Shown here: positions 1 to 7,569 of the stretch, one piece after another
How positions within the stretch are numbered: position 1 is the stretch's first letter
Layout: every line of letters starts with the position of its first letter
DNA from: Oscillibacter sp.
GTDB taxonomy: Bacteria > Bacillota > Clostridia > Oscillospirales > Oscillospiraceae
Direction: 5' to 3'
DNA: 64,000 nt
Assembly (NCBI GenBank): GCA_014799925.1
Contig: JAAVHC010000047.1
Location: 1 to 64,000 of the forward strand
Made by a program: the position numbers and the translations under genes
The notes under the pieces: generated by a model
Seen by the model: the letters and a program-made list of their open reading frames with translations, nothing else
Told to the model about the DNA's origin: nothing
The model's database searches: none

Positions 1-1375
1 CGCCGGCCAGCTGCTGCCACTCGTCGCCGGGCATCTTGCCCCGGACGCTGCCCTTCATGTGGACCACCTCGTCATGGCTCAGGGGAAGGACGTAGTTCTC
101 GGAGAAGGCGTAGAACATGGAGAATGTGATGTCTTTATGGTTGCCCTGGCGGAACCAGGGGTCCATCTTCAGATAGTGGCACATGTCGTTCATCCAGCCC
201 ATGTTCCACTTCAGGTTGAAGCCCAGGCCGCCGAAGCCGTTGGGACCGGTGACGTCGCTGGGCTTGGTCACCAGGGGCCAGGCGGTGGACTCCTCCGCCA
301 CCATCAGCGCGCAGGGGTTGACCTGGAACGCGGTCCTGTTCAGCGCCTGGAGGAACTCGATAGCCTCCAGGTGCTCCTTGCCGCCGTACCGGTTGGCCAC
401 CCACTCGCCGTCCTTGCGGTCATAGTCCAGATACAGCATGGAGGCCACCGCGTCCACCCGGATGCCGTCAATATGGTACTCCTTCAGCCAGAAGGCGGCG
501 GAGGACAGGAGGAAGCTCTTCACCTCCGGCCGGCCGTAGTCAAAGACGCGGGTGCCCCAGGAGGCGTGCTCCCCCTTGCGCCGGTCGGGATACTCATAGC
601 AGGGAGCGCCGTCGAACTCGTAAAGTCCGTGGGCGTCCTTGCAGAAGTGAGCGGGGACCCAGTCCAGAATGATGCCGATGCCGTGCTGGTGCATCCGGTC
701 CACGAAGTACATGAAGTCCTCCGGCGTGCCGTACCGGGAGGTGGGGGCGTAGTAGCCGGTGACCTGATAGCCCCAGCTGGGATCATAGGGGTACTCGGTG
801 ACGGGCATCAGCTCAATAAAGTTGAACCCCATGTCCCTGACGTAGGGGGCCAGCTCGTCGGCCAGGCTGCGGTAGTCGTAGAAGTCCCCGTTCTCCCGGC
901 GCTTCCAGGAGCCCAGATGGACCTCGTAGATGTTCAGCGGGGCGCTGTAAACGGGGGCGTCCCGCCGGCTCTCTCGCCAGGCGGCGTCGCCCCACTGGTA
1001 GCCGTCGATGGAATAGAGCTTGCTGGCGTTGCCGGGGCGGGTCTCGGCGTGGAAGGCGTAGGGGTCGGCCTTCATCCGCTGTACGCCGTCCACGCCGGTG
1101 ATGGCGAACTTGTAGGCGTCATAGGTCTGTCCGCCGGGAATGAAGCGCTCCCAGATCTCGTCGGAGATCCTGTCCATGGGGTGGGCCTCGGTATCCCATG
1201 AATTGAAATCCCCCACCACGGAGACAGCCTGGGCCCGCGGCGCCCAGACGCGGAACATATAGCCGTTGGCTCCGTCACGGGCAACAGGGTGGGCGCCCAG
1301 AAATTCGTAAGCGCTGATATCTGTCCCTTGATGAAAATAGTAGACACTATTGTGATCTGCTTCTCTGTAGGGCAT
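1..1375 (-). CDS. glgB: 1,4-alpha-glucan (glycogen) branching enzyme, 3' end outside the window
   Basis: This enzyme makes alpha-1,6 branches in glycogen. About 458 residues are visible; the C-terminal part runs off the left edge. The N-terminal part (about residues 25-110) is a carbohydrate-binding module 48 fold, followed by the GH13 barrel. All four GH13 regions are present: DWVPAHF (near 236), GIRVDAVASML with the Asp nucleophile (near 303), AEEST with the acid/base Glu (near 358) and LPLSHDEVVH (near 430). The ATG at 1375 is preceded by GGAGG, and a sigma-A-like promoter lies upstream. It is transcribed divergently from the YerC-like gene. No other glycogen gene is in the window. Confidence 0.95.
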   Translation of the reverse strand, partial: MPYREADHNSVYYFHQGTDISAYEFLGAHPVARDGANGYMFRVWAPRAQAVSVVGDFNSWDTEAHPMDRISDEIWERFIPGGQTYDAYKFAITGVDGVQRMKADPYAFHAETRPGNASKLYSIDGYQWGDAAWRESRRDAPVYSAPLNIYEVHLGSWKRRENGDFYDYRSLADELAPYVRDMGFNFIELMPVTEYPYDPSWGYQVTGYYAPTSRYGTPEDFMYFVDRMHQHGIGIILDWVPAHFCKDAHGLYEFDGAPCYEYPDRRKGEHASWGTRVFDYGRPEVKSFLLSSAAFWLKEYHIDGIRVDAVASMLYLDYDRKDGEWVANRYGGKEHLEAIEFLQALNRTAFQVNPCALMVAEESTAWPLVTKPSDVTGPNGFGGLGFNLKWNMGWMNDMCHYLKMDPWFRQGNHKDITFSMFYAFSENYVLPLSHDEVVHMKGSVRGKMPGDEWQQLAG

Positions 1376-1446
1376 GTCGGATCCTCCATTGTAGATTGAC
1401 GGTATATCGGCCGCTGGCAAAAATCGCCAGCGTCCATACTGCACCT

Positions 1447-1476
1447 ATTATACCCCACCGACTTGCCCAGCGTCAA
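1447..1476 (-). promoter_or_regulatory. promoter for glgB
   Basis: TTGACG and TATAAT are separated by 18 bp on the minus strand, about 75 bp before the glgB start. The 1376-1767 gap otherwise holds only this promoter, the opposite-facing one and an A/T-rich stretch; I see no gene in it. Confidence 0.7.
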
Positions 1477-1651
1477 GGCGGCTTGAAACAGTTTTCCATG
1501 GTAAAACCGACAAAAAAAAGGGGCGAATCACGGCTATTTTGCCAAACGCCTCCGAACAGCGGCATCAGCTGTCTGTCTATTTTCGCTATATCCTCTTGGC
1601 GGAATCACGGGCAAGGCAAAAAAAGGGGGGCGCGGATTTTGTGGAAAAGTG

Positions 1652-1680
1652 TTTACTTTCGCCGGTTGAAATGATATAGT
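1652..1680 (+). promoter_or_regulatory. promoter for the YerC-like gene and methyltransferase
   Basis: TTTACT and TATAGT are separated by 17 bp, about 90 bp before the ATG at 1768. Confidence 0.6.
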
Positions 1681-1767
1681 GAAGAAAACGGGGGAAGGAC
1701 CGCTTCCGTACGCGCGCGGAGGGAAGCGGCGCCTCCTGAAAGCACCCAACCAATGGAGGATATTCTG

Positions 1768-2091
1768 ATGGCAAGGATTACCAGAAAAGAAAAGAGCGAC
1801 GGCCTGTATCAGGCCATTCTCACCATGAAAACAGAGGAAGAGGTCTATGACTTCTTTCAGGATCTGTGTACCGTGACGGAGCTGCGGGCCATGGAGCAGC
1901 GCTTCGAGGTTGCCATGCTGCTCCGGCAGGGCATGATCTATAACGATATCCTGGAGAGGACGGGAGCCTCCAGCGCCACCATCAGCCGGGTGAACCGGTC
2001 TCTGACCTTCGGCCACGGGGGCTATCAGATCTTCTTTGACCGCCAGACCCAGCTGGAGCCGCCGGAGAAACCGCCGGAGGACAAGACATGA
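1768..2091 (+). CDS. YerC/YecD-family TrpR-like DNA-binding protein
   Basis: This 107-residue protein is full length for the YerC/YecD family, which has a TrpR-like helix-turn-helix fold. The core reads VTELRAMEQRFEVAMLL, and the recognition helix region is GASSATISRVNRSL. The target is unknown. An ATG at 1753 overlaps the GGAGG ribosome site; the ATG at 1768, 8 bp after that site, is the better start. It overlaps the next gene by ATGA, so the two are probably translationally coupled. Confidence 0.9.
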   Translation: MARITRKEKSDGLYQAILTMKTEEEVYDFFQDLCTVTELRAMEQRFEVAMLLRQGMIYNDILERTGASSATISRVNRSLTFGHGGYQIFFDRQTQLEPPEKPPEDKT

Positions 2092-2837
2092 ACGCCTATG
2101 AGGCCCTGGCGGGCGTCTATGACGCGCTGACCGGGGACGTGGGCTACGAGCGGCGGGCGGATTATCTGGAAAAGCTGTTCCGCCGCAGTCAGATCCCGGT
2201 CCACACCGTTCTGGATCTGGCCTGCGGCACAGGGGAGATGACCGCCGTCCTGACGGAGCGGGGGTATGAGCTTATCGCGGCGGACGCCAGCCCGGACATG
2301 CTGGCCAGGGCCAGGGAGAAGGCGGCGGGCCTCGCCGGCGAGCCTCCGGTGTTTCTCAACCAGTCCATGCCGGCGCTGGATCTCTACGGCACGGTGGACG
2401 CCGCCGTCTGCTGTCTGGACAGCGTCAATTATCTCACCAGTCCCAGGGACGTGCAGAAGACCTTCCAGCGGCTCCATCTGTTCATCGCCCCCGGCGGGGT
2501 GCTGGTGTTTGACATCAACAGCATGGAAAAGCTCGCTTCTCTGGATGGACAGGTCTTTCTGGACGAGACGGACGACGTCTACTGTGTCTGGCGGACGGAA
2601 TATGAAAAGCGGAGCAGGATCTGCTCCTATTGGGTGGATCTCTTTACCCGCCGTCCCGACGGCACGTGGGACCGGGCCGGGGAGGAGCACCGGCAGAGGG
2701 CTTATGACGTGGACGAGCTGAAGGTCTGGCTCATGGAGGCCGGCTTTACCCGCGTCCGGACCTATGGGGACTGCCGGATGAGCGCCCCCCGGGAGGGGGA
2801 GCAGAGGATTTATTTTTCCGCGATTCGCGGGAAATAA
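2088..2837 (+). CDS. class I SAM-dependent methyltransferase
   Basis: A 249-residue Rossmann-fold methyltransferase. Motif I is VLDLACGTGEMT (near 43-54), the acidic end of strand 2 is LIAADASPDML, and motif IV-like VDAAVCCLDSVNYL follows. The family often has unassigned small-molecule or protein substrates, so the substrate cannot be named. The start overlaps the stop of the YerC-like gene (ATGA), indicating one operon. The gene ends about 20 bp before a dispersed repeat. Confidence 0.85.
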   Translation: MNAYEALAGVYDALTGDVGYERRADYLEKLFRRSQIPVHTVLDLACGTGEMTAVLTERGYELIAADASPDMLARAREKAAGLAGEPPVFLNQSMPALDLYGTVDAAVCCLDSVNYLTSPRDVQKTFQRLHLFIAPGGVLVFDINSMEKLASLDGQVFLDETDDVYCVWRTEYEKRSRICSYWVDLFTRRPDGTWDRAGEEHRQRAYDVDELKVWLMEAGFTRVRTYGDCRMSAPREGEQRIYFSAIRGK

Positions 2838-2956
2838 GGCTTTGATTTCTGTGGGGGGAACGGGTGTACTTTTCCCGCAAGGGAAAAGTACCAAAAGCTT
2901 GCACAAGGGGGCCCGCCCCCTTGTGTATCCCCTGAGTGTTTTGTTTTTGTTTTTCG

Positions 2957-3295
2957 CTACGACCTGTTGGACCGTCCTTCCCGCGCCGGTGCCTCGGGCC
3001 GCCAGCAGTGCTTACTCCTGCGGATGCGCGCGATTGCCGCCCTCCGACCAGCCCTGTGGCGCGGTGCGTATTGGTGCGGCTGGCGAACCAGAATTCCTGC
3101 CACCTGCCGGAGCTCTCCCACATGCTGGTCGATATAGTCTGTCAGGCGCTTTACACTGGAGGCTATGTATTCTTCAGGAAATCCCGTCTCCTCTTCCCGC
3201 GCCAGCAGCACCGCCTCCAACATCAGCAGGTTCTCCCCAAGGTCGTTGTAGTTTTGGTTTATCTCTTCAATATATTCTTTTATGTTCGCGCTCAT
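2957..3295 (-). CDS. small protein of unknown function, divergent from an XRE regulator
   Basis: A 112-residue product starting at ATG 3295 with TAGGAGG upstream, so it is likely translated. Residues 1-70 look like a genuine acidic helical protein (for example ENLLMLEAVLLAREEE). The last 35-40 residues are Arg-rich and read into sequence of the surrounding repeat, so the natural C-terminus may have been lost. I do not recognise a family. It is divergent from the XRE gene, with a roughly 100-bp A/T-rich gap that must hold both promoters, and it may be a regulator partner or cargo. Confidence 0.55.
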   Translation of the reverse strand: MSANIKEYIEEINQNYNDLGENLLMLEAVLLAREEETGFPEEYIASSVKRLTDYIDQHVGELRQVAGILVRQPHQYAPRHRAGRRAAIARIRRSKHCWRPEAPAREGRSNRS

Positions 3296-3398
3296 TTTTA
3301 GTACCTCCTATTGTTATACACCGGGATTCTTCTATACCTACATTATACACCTTCGTTCTTGTATGTCAATAGATTTTTTGAAATATGTGGAGAATTTT

Positions 3399-3737
3399 AT
3401 GCTTCGATATAAGATGAATTTACAACAGGAGCTAAAAAAAGCTGGTTACTCTACTTATCGCCTCCGCCAGGAGAGAATTATACCAGAAAGTACCTTGCAA
3501 AAATTACGTTCAGGAAATACTGCTATTACATTAGAAAGCTTTAATACAATCTGCAACATCCTCCAATGCCAGCCCGGCGACATATTGGAGTGGGTGCCGG
3601 AGGACGGCATCTTCGGGAGGACCCAAAGCGGAACGGTAGGGACTGCCGGTAAGAATGCTGAAATAGGGACGGGAGACCTGTACGCGGACGGCAGTCCGAG
3701 CGGCAAACCGGACTGTGCCGCGGGCGCAAGAAAATAA
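3399..3737 (+). CDS. XRE (Cro/C1)-type small helix-turn-helix regulator with a repeat-derived tail
   Basis: Residues 1-67 form a compact Cro/C1-type DNA-binding domain: MNLQQELKKAG, then RIIPESTLQKLRSGN as the recognition region, then ICNILQCQPGDILEWVPED, the usual C-terminus of such regulators. The remaining 45 or so residues, rich in Gly and Thr, are translated from repeat copy A, so the native stop appears lost. ATG 3399 is chosen because GTGGAG lies 6 bp upstream; an in-frame ATG at 3363 has no such site. The region is markedly more A/T-rich than the neighbours, which suggests acquisition. A likely role is control of its divergent partner. Confidence 0.75.
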   Translation: MLRYKMNLQQELKKAGYSTYRLRQERIIPESTLQKLRSGNTAITLESFNTICNILQCQPGDILEWVPEDGIFGRTQSGTVGTAGKNAEIGTGDLYADGSPSGKPDCAAGARK

Positions 3738-3866
3738 CCCCCGTCATGAAGGAGGATTCTTAAGGAACGTAGTTCCTTAAGTGGTTTTTTGCCTGCTTTT
3801 TGTCCACACAAAAAGCAGGCCGCCGTCCGGGCGCGGGAGCCCGGGCCACTGCTGTCCATGCCGCAC

Positions 3867-3895
3867 TTGACAAGGGGCGGAAAGGTGGATATAAT
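3867..3895 (+). promoter_or_regulatory. near-perfect sigma-A promoter
   Basis: TTGACA and TATAAT are both consensus and are 17 bp apart. Transcription from about 3902 would run antisense through the 28-residue peptide gene (3979-4065) and could continue to hslO at 4231. It either makes an antisense RNA or a 330-nt leader for hslO. Confidence 0.8.
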
Positions 3896-3978
3896 AAAGG
3901 ACAGAAGGGCACTGCTGCGGCGGTCAGCCCGTCATACTAGTCAACAAACAGTTGACCGCTCGGGGCCGATCCGGGCGG

Positions 3979-4065
3979 TCAACACGCTGTTGTGGTCAGT
4001 AAACATATCGTTACCGCCGCAAACACTAAGGTAAGCAGCAGCTTGAACAGCTTCTCTTTCCACAT
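3979..4065 (-). CDS. candidate 28-residue hydrophobic peptide (possible type I toxin)
   Basis: ATG at 4065 follows GGGAGGGG. The peptide has a charged start (MWKEKLFK) and then a single hydrophobic stretch (LLLTLVFAAVTICLL), the layout of type I toxins and other small membrane peptides. A weak promoter (TTGACA/TATGTT, 17 bp) lies at 4176-4204, giving a roughly 100-nt leader. A consensus promoter on the opposite strand (3867-3895) would produce an RNA overlapping this message. No sequence family is recognised; the gene could be fortuitous. Confidence 0.4.
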   Translation of the reverse strand: MWKEKLFKLLLTLVFAAVTICLLTTTAC

Positions 4066-4175
4066 CCGCTTCACCCCTCCCATTACAGGTCTTTGCGTGG
4101 GAGTCAGTGAGCTGACCGCTTATGTAGACAGTGTCCTCCTGCCCTTCGCCGTACATGGTACGGGTCAGCAATATC

Positions 4176-4204
4176 AACATACACGATTTGCCGTTTCCTG
4201 TCAA
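4176..4204 (-). promoter_or_regulatory. possible promoter of the 28-residue peptide gene
   Basis: TTGACA is exact and TATGTT is a weak -10, 17 bp apart on the minus strand. It sits just before hslO, facing away from it. Confidence 0.4.
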
Positions 4205-4230
4205 ATTTTCCACGAAAGGAACCAACTGAT

Positions 4231-5130
4231 ATGGACAGACTCGTCCGCGCCATCACCGCCGACGGCGCCGTAAAAGCCGTCGCTGTTACAACAAAGGACC
4301 TCACCGAGCGTGTCAGGAACATCCACAAGACCCTCCCTGTGGCAACCGCTGCCCTGGGCCGCGCCCTGGCGGCGGCGTCCATGATGGGCAACGCCCTGAA
4401 GGAGGAAAGCGCCTCCCTGACCCTGCAAATCAAGGGCGGCGGCCCTTTGGGCGCCGTGCTGGCCGTCTCCGACCACCTGGGCAATGTCCGGGGTTACGTC
4501 CAGAATCCCCAGGTGGACCTCCCTCTCCGGGAAGACGGGAAATTAAATGTAGGGGCCGCCGTGGGCGCGGACGGCACCCTGACGGTCATCCGGGACCTGG
4601 GGATGAAGGAGCCCTACATCGGCTCCGTGGGCCTGCTGGGCGGTGAGATCGCCGAGGACCTGGCCGCCTATTTCGTGGAGAGCGAGCAGATTCCCACCGC
4701 CTGCGCCCTGGGCGTCCTGGTGGACCGGGACCAGAGCGTGAGGGCCGCCGGGGGATATATCATCCAGCTCCTCCCCGGCGCGGAGGAGGACGTCATCGCC
4801 AGGGTGGAGGGCGGCGTGCTGGCCGCCGGGGCGGTCACGGCCCTGCTGGACCGGGACCCCGACCCTGAGGCCATGCTGCGCACGGTGCTCAGCGGCTTCG
4901 AGGTGGAGCTCCTGGAGACCTCCCCCATTGAATACAAGTGCTATTGCAGCCGGGACCGGGTGGAACGGGCCCTGATCAGCATGGGCGTTCACGAACTGGA
5001 GGACCTGCTGGCGGAGCGGGGCGGGTGTGAGCTGGGATGCCAGTTCTGCGACCACATCTACCGCTATACGGCGGAGGAGCTGCAAGAGCTGATCCACCGG
5101 CTGAAGGCGCAGAAAGAGGAAGAAGCGTAG
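4231..5130 (+). CDS. hslO: Hsp33 redox-regulated chaperone
   Basis: Hsp33 is a cytoplasmic holdase switched on by oxidation of a zinc-binding cysteine cluster. The 299-residue length is normal. The substrate-binding domain starts at MDRLVRAI and includes IKGGGPLGAVLAVSD. The C-terminal zinc switch is visible as Cys237-Tyr-Cys239 and Cys270-Gln-Phe-Cys273; an additional Cys lies at 266. A moderate AAAGGAA site precedes the ATG. It is followed by a strong terminator and is a single-gene unit. Confidence 0.97.
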   Translation: MDRLVRAITADGAVKAVAVTTKDLTERVRNIHKTLPVATAALGRALAAASMMGNALKEESASLTLQIKGGGPLGAVLAVSDHLGNVRGYVQNPQVDLPLREDGKLNVGAAVGADGTLTVIRDLGMKEPYIGSVGLLGGEIAEDLAAYFVESEQIPTACALGVLVDRDQSVRAAGGYIIQLLPGAEEDVIARVEGGVLAAGAVTALLDRDPDPEAMLRTVLSGFEVELLETSPIEYKCYCSRDRVERALISMGVHELEDLLAERGGCELGCQFCDHIYRYTAEELQELIHRLKAQKEEEA

Positions 5131-5135
5131 GAAAA

Positions 5136-5170
5136 TCCCCCGGACCGAGGTCCGGGGGGTTGGTTTTTAT
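5136..5170 (+). terminator. Rho-independent terminator of hslO
   Basis: A stem CCCCCGGACC/GGTCCGGGGG with a 3-nt loop is followed by TTGGTTTTTA, 6 bp after the stop codon. Confidence 0.9.
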
Positions 5171-5209
5171 ACGATTTCTCAATGAAAAGCGCAATGCCGT
5201 CATGCGGAA

Positions 5210-5338
5210 GAGAGCGGGACTGGCCGTCCGCCCAGGACCTTTTTCTTTCAATTATAGGTATCAGATGTTACCGTGCGGCAGGCTTAGTTAAGCTGCGCAG
5301 AAAAGAGCGGATTTGGCCGTCCGCCCAGGACCTTTTTT
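5210..5338. repeat. pair of direct repeats of about 35 bp
   Basis: Two copies starting near 5210 and 5303 share GGCCGTCCGCCCAGGACC followed by a T run, and both are preceded by GAGCGG. They are about 93 bp apart, between hslO and the 3' end of the convergent helicase gene. They may be terminator-associated for the minus-strand gene. No gene is seen in this gap. Confidence 0.7.
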
Positions 5339-5350
5339 CGAGAAAAAGTA

Positions 5351-7504
5351 TCAGGCCTTTTCCAGCTTTGCCCGGAAGGAGATCCGCCGCGGGGTCTCCA
5401 TCCCGTCGAACCGCACCACATAGGCGCTCTTGTCCATATCCACGTCCGTCACCGTCCCCGGGCCGAAAGCGAAGTGCCGCACCCGCTGGCCGATGGGGAG
5501 GGAGACGGTCTCCTCGCTCTCCGGCAGATATTTTTCGCTGAGGGCGATGGCTCCCCTGGCGTCCCGGATCAGTCCCTCCGGCGGCTCCCGGGTAAAGGCC
5601 AGCAGCTCCGGCGCGATGTCCAGCAGGAACCGGGAGGGGTATCTGGGCGAGCTGTCAAAATTCCGGCCGTCCGCCTCCGAGAGGTACAGACCCTTTTCGG
5701 CCCGCGTCATGGCGACGAAGGCCAGACGCCGCTCCTCCTCCATCCCCTGGAGGGTCCGCACCTTCCGGGAGGGGAAGATGCCCTCGTTCATGCCGCACAG
5801 GAACACATAGGGGAACTCCAGGCCCTTGGCGGCGTGGACGGTCATCAGCTTTACCTGGTCTCCGTCCGTCTGGGCGTCGCTGTTGGTGAACAGGGCCGCA
5901 TGGGACAGATAGTGCTCCAGCGTGACCTCCTCGCCGCAGGAAATTTCATAGTCATAGACGGACTGCTTCAGCTCCGCCAGGTTGTCCAGCCGCTCCTGAC
6001 TGCCCGCCGTGCGGAGGGCCTTTTCATAGCCGCTTTTGTCCAGAACGGCGGACAGCACCTCGGAAACGGGCCGGCCCTCGCAGTCGGAGGAGAAGCTGTC
6101 GATCAGGGCGGCGAACTGCCGGGCGCCGGTGCCCTTGAGGATGTCCTCGCCCAGGTTGTCCTTCAGCGCCTGGTACAGGGAGCGCTGCCGTCCGGCGGCG
6201 TACTCCCGCAGAAATTCCATGCGCCGCTTGCCCAGGTTCCGCTTCGGCGCGTTGGCGACCCGCAGGAAGGAGAGATCGTCCTGATAGGCGATCATACGGA
6301 GGTAGGAGAGCGCGTCCTTGATTTCCATCCGGTTGAAAAACTGGGTGCCGCTGTAAATCGCGTAGGGGAGCTTCGCCTGGAGGAAGACCTCCTCCACCGT
6401 CCGGGTCACATAGTGGGCCCGGTACAGCACGGTCATATCCCGGTATGGAACGCCCTGTTCCCGCAGGAGCCCGATCTGCCCGGCGATCCAGGCGGCCTCC
6501 TCCGTCTGGCTTCCGGCGAAATGGCAGACCACGGCGGGGCCGTCCGGGCGCGTGGGCAGCAACTCCTTTTTGATCCGGTATTTGTTGGCGTCGATCAGGG
6601 AGTTGGCGGCCGCCAGGATCTGGGGCGAGGAGCGGTAGTTGCGCACCATCATGATGGTCCGGACCTGGGGGAACGCCTTGTCGAAGTCCAGCAGATAGTT
6701 GACGTTGGCGCCCCTCCAGGTGTAAATGGTCTGATCCGGGTCGCCCACGATGAACAGATTCTTATGGTAGCCGCACAGGACCGTCATGAGCTGGTATTGA
6801 ATCTGGTCGATATCCTGGAACTCGTCGATCATGATGTATTCCAGGCGCTGCTGCCATTTCAGCCGGATGCCCTCGTCCCGCTGGAAAATATGGAGGGAGA
6901 ACTTGATCAGATCGTTGTAATCCAGGCCGAAGCATTTCTTTTCCTGGTACAGGTAGCCGTAAAAGATGATGTCCCTGGCCTGAACCGCGTCCAGATATTT
7001 TTGCCGCAGGTCCTCCAGGGACATGGCGGTCATGTCCTCGTAATAATCCGGCTCCTGAAAGAGCTTCCGAATCTCGATCATGTCTCTGGCGGCGCTGAAG
7101 GTCATGTCCCGCAGGCTCAGACCGCGCTCGTCATAGATGATTTGCAGCATGGCGTCGATGTCCCCGTTGTCCAGCACCAGGAAGCTTTTGGGGTACTGCA
7201 CCGCGTGGCTGTCCTCCTGGAGGATGGAGACGCAGAAGCCGTGGAAGGTGTTGATGTAGCCGGTGTCGTTGTCGCCGGTCAGCTGGTGGATGCGCTGGCG
7301 CATCTCATTGGCGGATTTGTTGGTAAAGGTCACGCAGAGGATGTTTTCCGGTAAAATACCGGCCTCGTTGACCAGATAGGCAAAGCGGTGGGCCAGCGCC
7401 CGCGTCTTGCCGGAGCCGGCTCCGGCGATCACGCGGACGAATCCCTCGGTGCGGGTGACCGCCTCCCGCTGGGCGTCGTTCAGGTCCTGTAGAATATCCG
7501 TCAT
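5351..7504 (-). CDS. UvrD/PcrA-type superfamily 1 DNA helicase
   Basis: A 717-residue ATP-dependent 3'-5' DNA helicase. Visible motifs in order are GAGSGKT (Walker A, near 28), VTFTNKSANEM (motif Ia), IDEFQDID (Walker B), VGDPDQTIYTWRGA (motif III), NYRSSPQIL (motif IV), MTVHAAKGLEF (motif V) and FVAMTRAE (motif VI). The C-terminus FGPGTVTDVD resembles the Tudor-like domain that PcrA uses to contact RNA polymerase. It is slightly shorter than B. subtilis PcrA, so it may be a second UvrD paralogue. The start is ATG at 7504. It is transcribed after the flavodoxin-like gene on the same strand with a 65-bp gap. Confidence 0.93.
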   Translation of the reverse strand: MTDILQDLNDAQREAVTRTEGFVRVIAGAGSGKTRALAHRFAYLVNEAGILPENILCVTFTNKSANEMRQRIHQLTGDNDTGYINTFHGFCVSILQEDSHAVQYPKSFLVLDNGDIDAMLQIIYDERGLSLRDMTFSAARDMIEIRKLFQEPDYYEDMTAMSLEDLRQKYLDAVQARDIIFYGYLYQEKKCFGLDYNDLIKFSLHIFQRDEGIRLKWQQRLEYIMIDEFQDIDQIQYQLMTVLCGYHKNLFIVGDPDQTIYTWRGANVNYLLDFDKAFPQVRTIMMVRNYRSSPQILAAANSLIDANKYRIKKELLPTRPDGPAVVCHFAGSQTEEAAWIAGQIGLLREQGVPYRDMTVLYRAHYVTRTVEEVFLQAKLPYAIYSGTQFFNRMEIKDALSYLRMIAYQDDLSFLRVANAPKRNLGKRRMEFLREYAAGRQRSLYQALKDNLGEDILKGTGARQFAALIDSFSSDCEGRPVSEVLSAVLDKSGYEKALRTAGSQERLDNLAELKQSVYDYEISCGEEVTLEHYLSHAALFTNSDAQTDGDQVKLMTVHAAKGLEFPYVFLCGMNEGIFPSRKVRTLQGMEEERRLAFVAMTRAEKGLYLSEADGRNFDSSPRYPSRFLLDIAPELLAFTREPPEGLIRDARGAIALSEKYLPESEETVSLPIGQRVRHFAFGPGTVTDVDMDKSAYVVRFDGMETPRRISFRAKLEKA

Positions 7505-7569
7505 GCCGCGACCCTCCCTCGATCTGTTTCAAATAAGTACGCTATGGATTCCGCGCGGCGGCCGGGGCG

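Larger units (their letters stand above)
2861..3845 (+). repeat. hairpin-capped dispersed repeat, copy A (carries two genes)
   Basis: The left end has an outer hairpin (GTACTTTTCCC with its complement, 2866-2891) and an inner hairpin (CACAAGGGGG with complement, 2902-2925), then CCCTGAGTGTTTTG and CGCTACGACC. The right end has an inner hairpin (CTTAAGGAAC with complement, 3759-3781) and an outer hairpin (GCCTGCTTTTTGT with complement, 3791-3820), then a G/C-rich flank. Copies B (11215-11690), C (57025-57357) and D (29840-30307) share these ends. Unlike them, copy A contains a more A/T-rich interior with a small-protein gene and an XRE gene. Interior sequence from about 3605 to 3750 matches the other copies. 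Confidence 0.8.
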
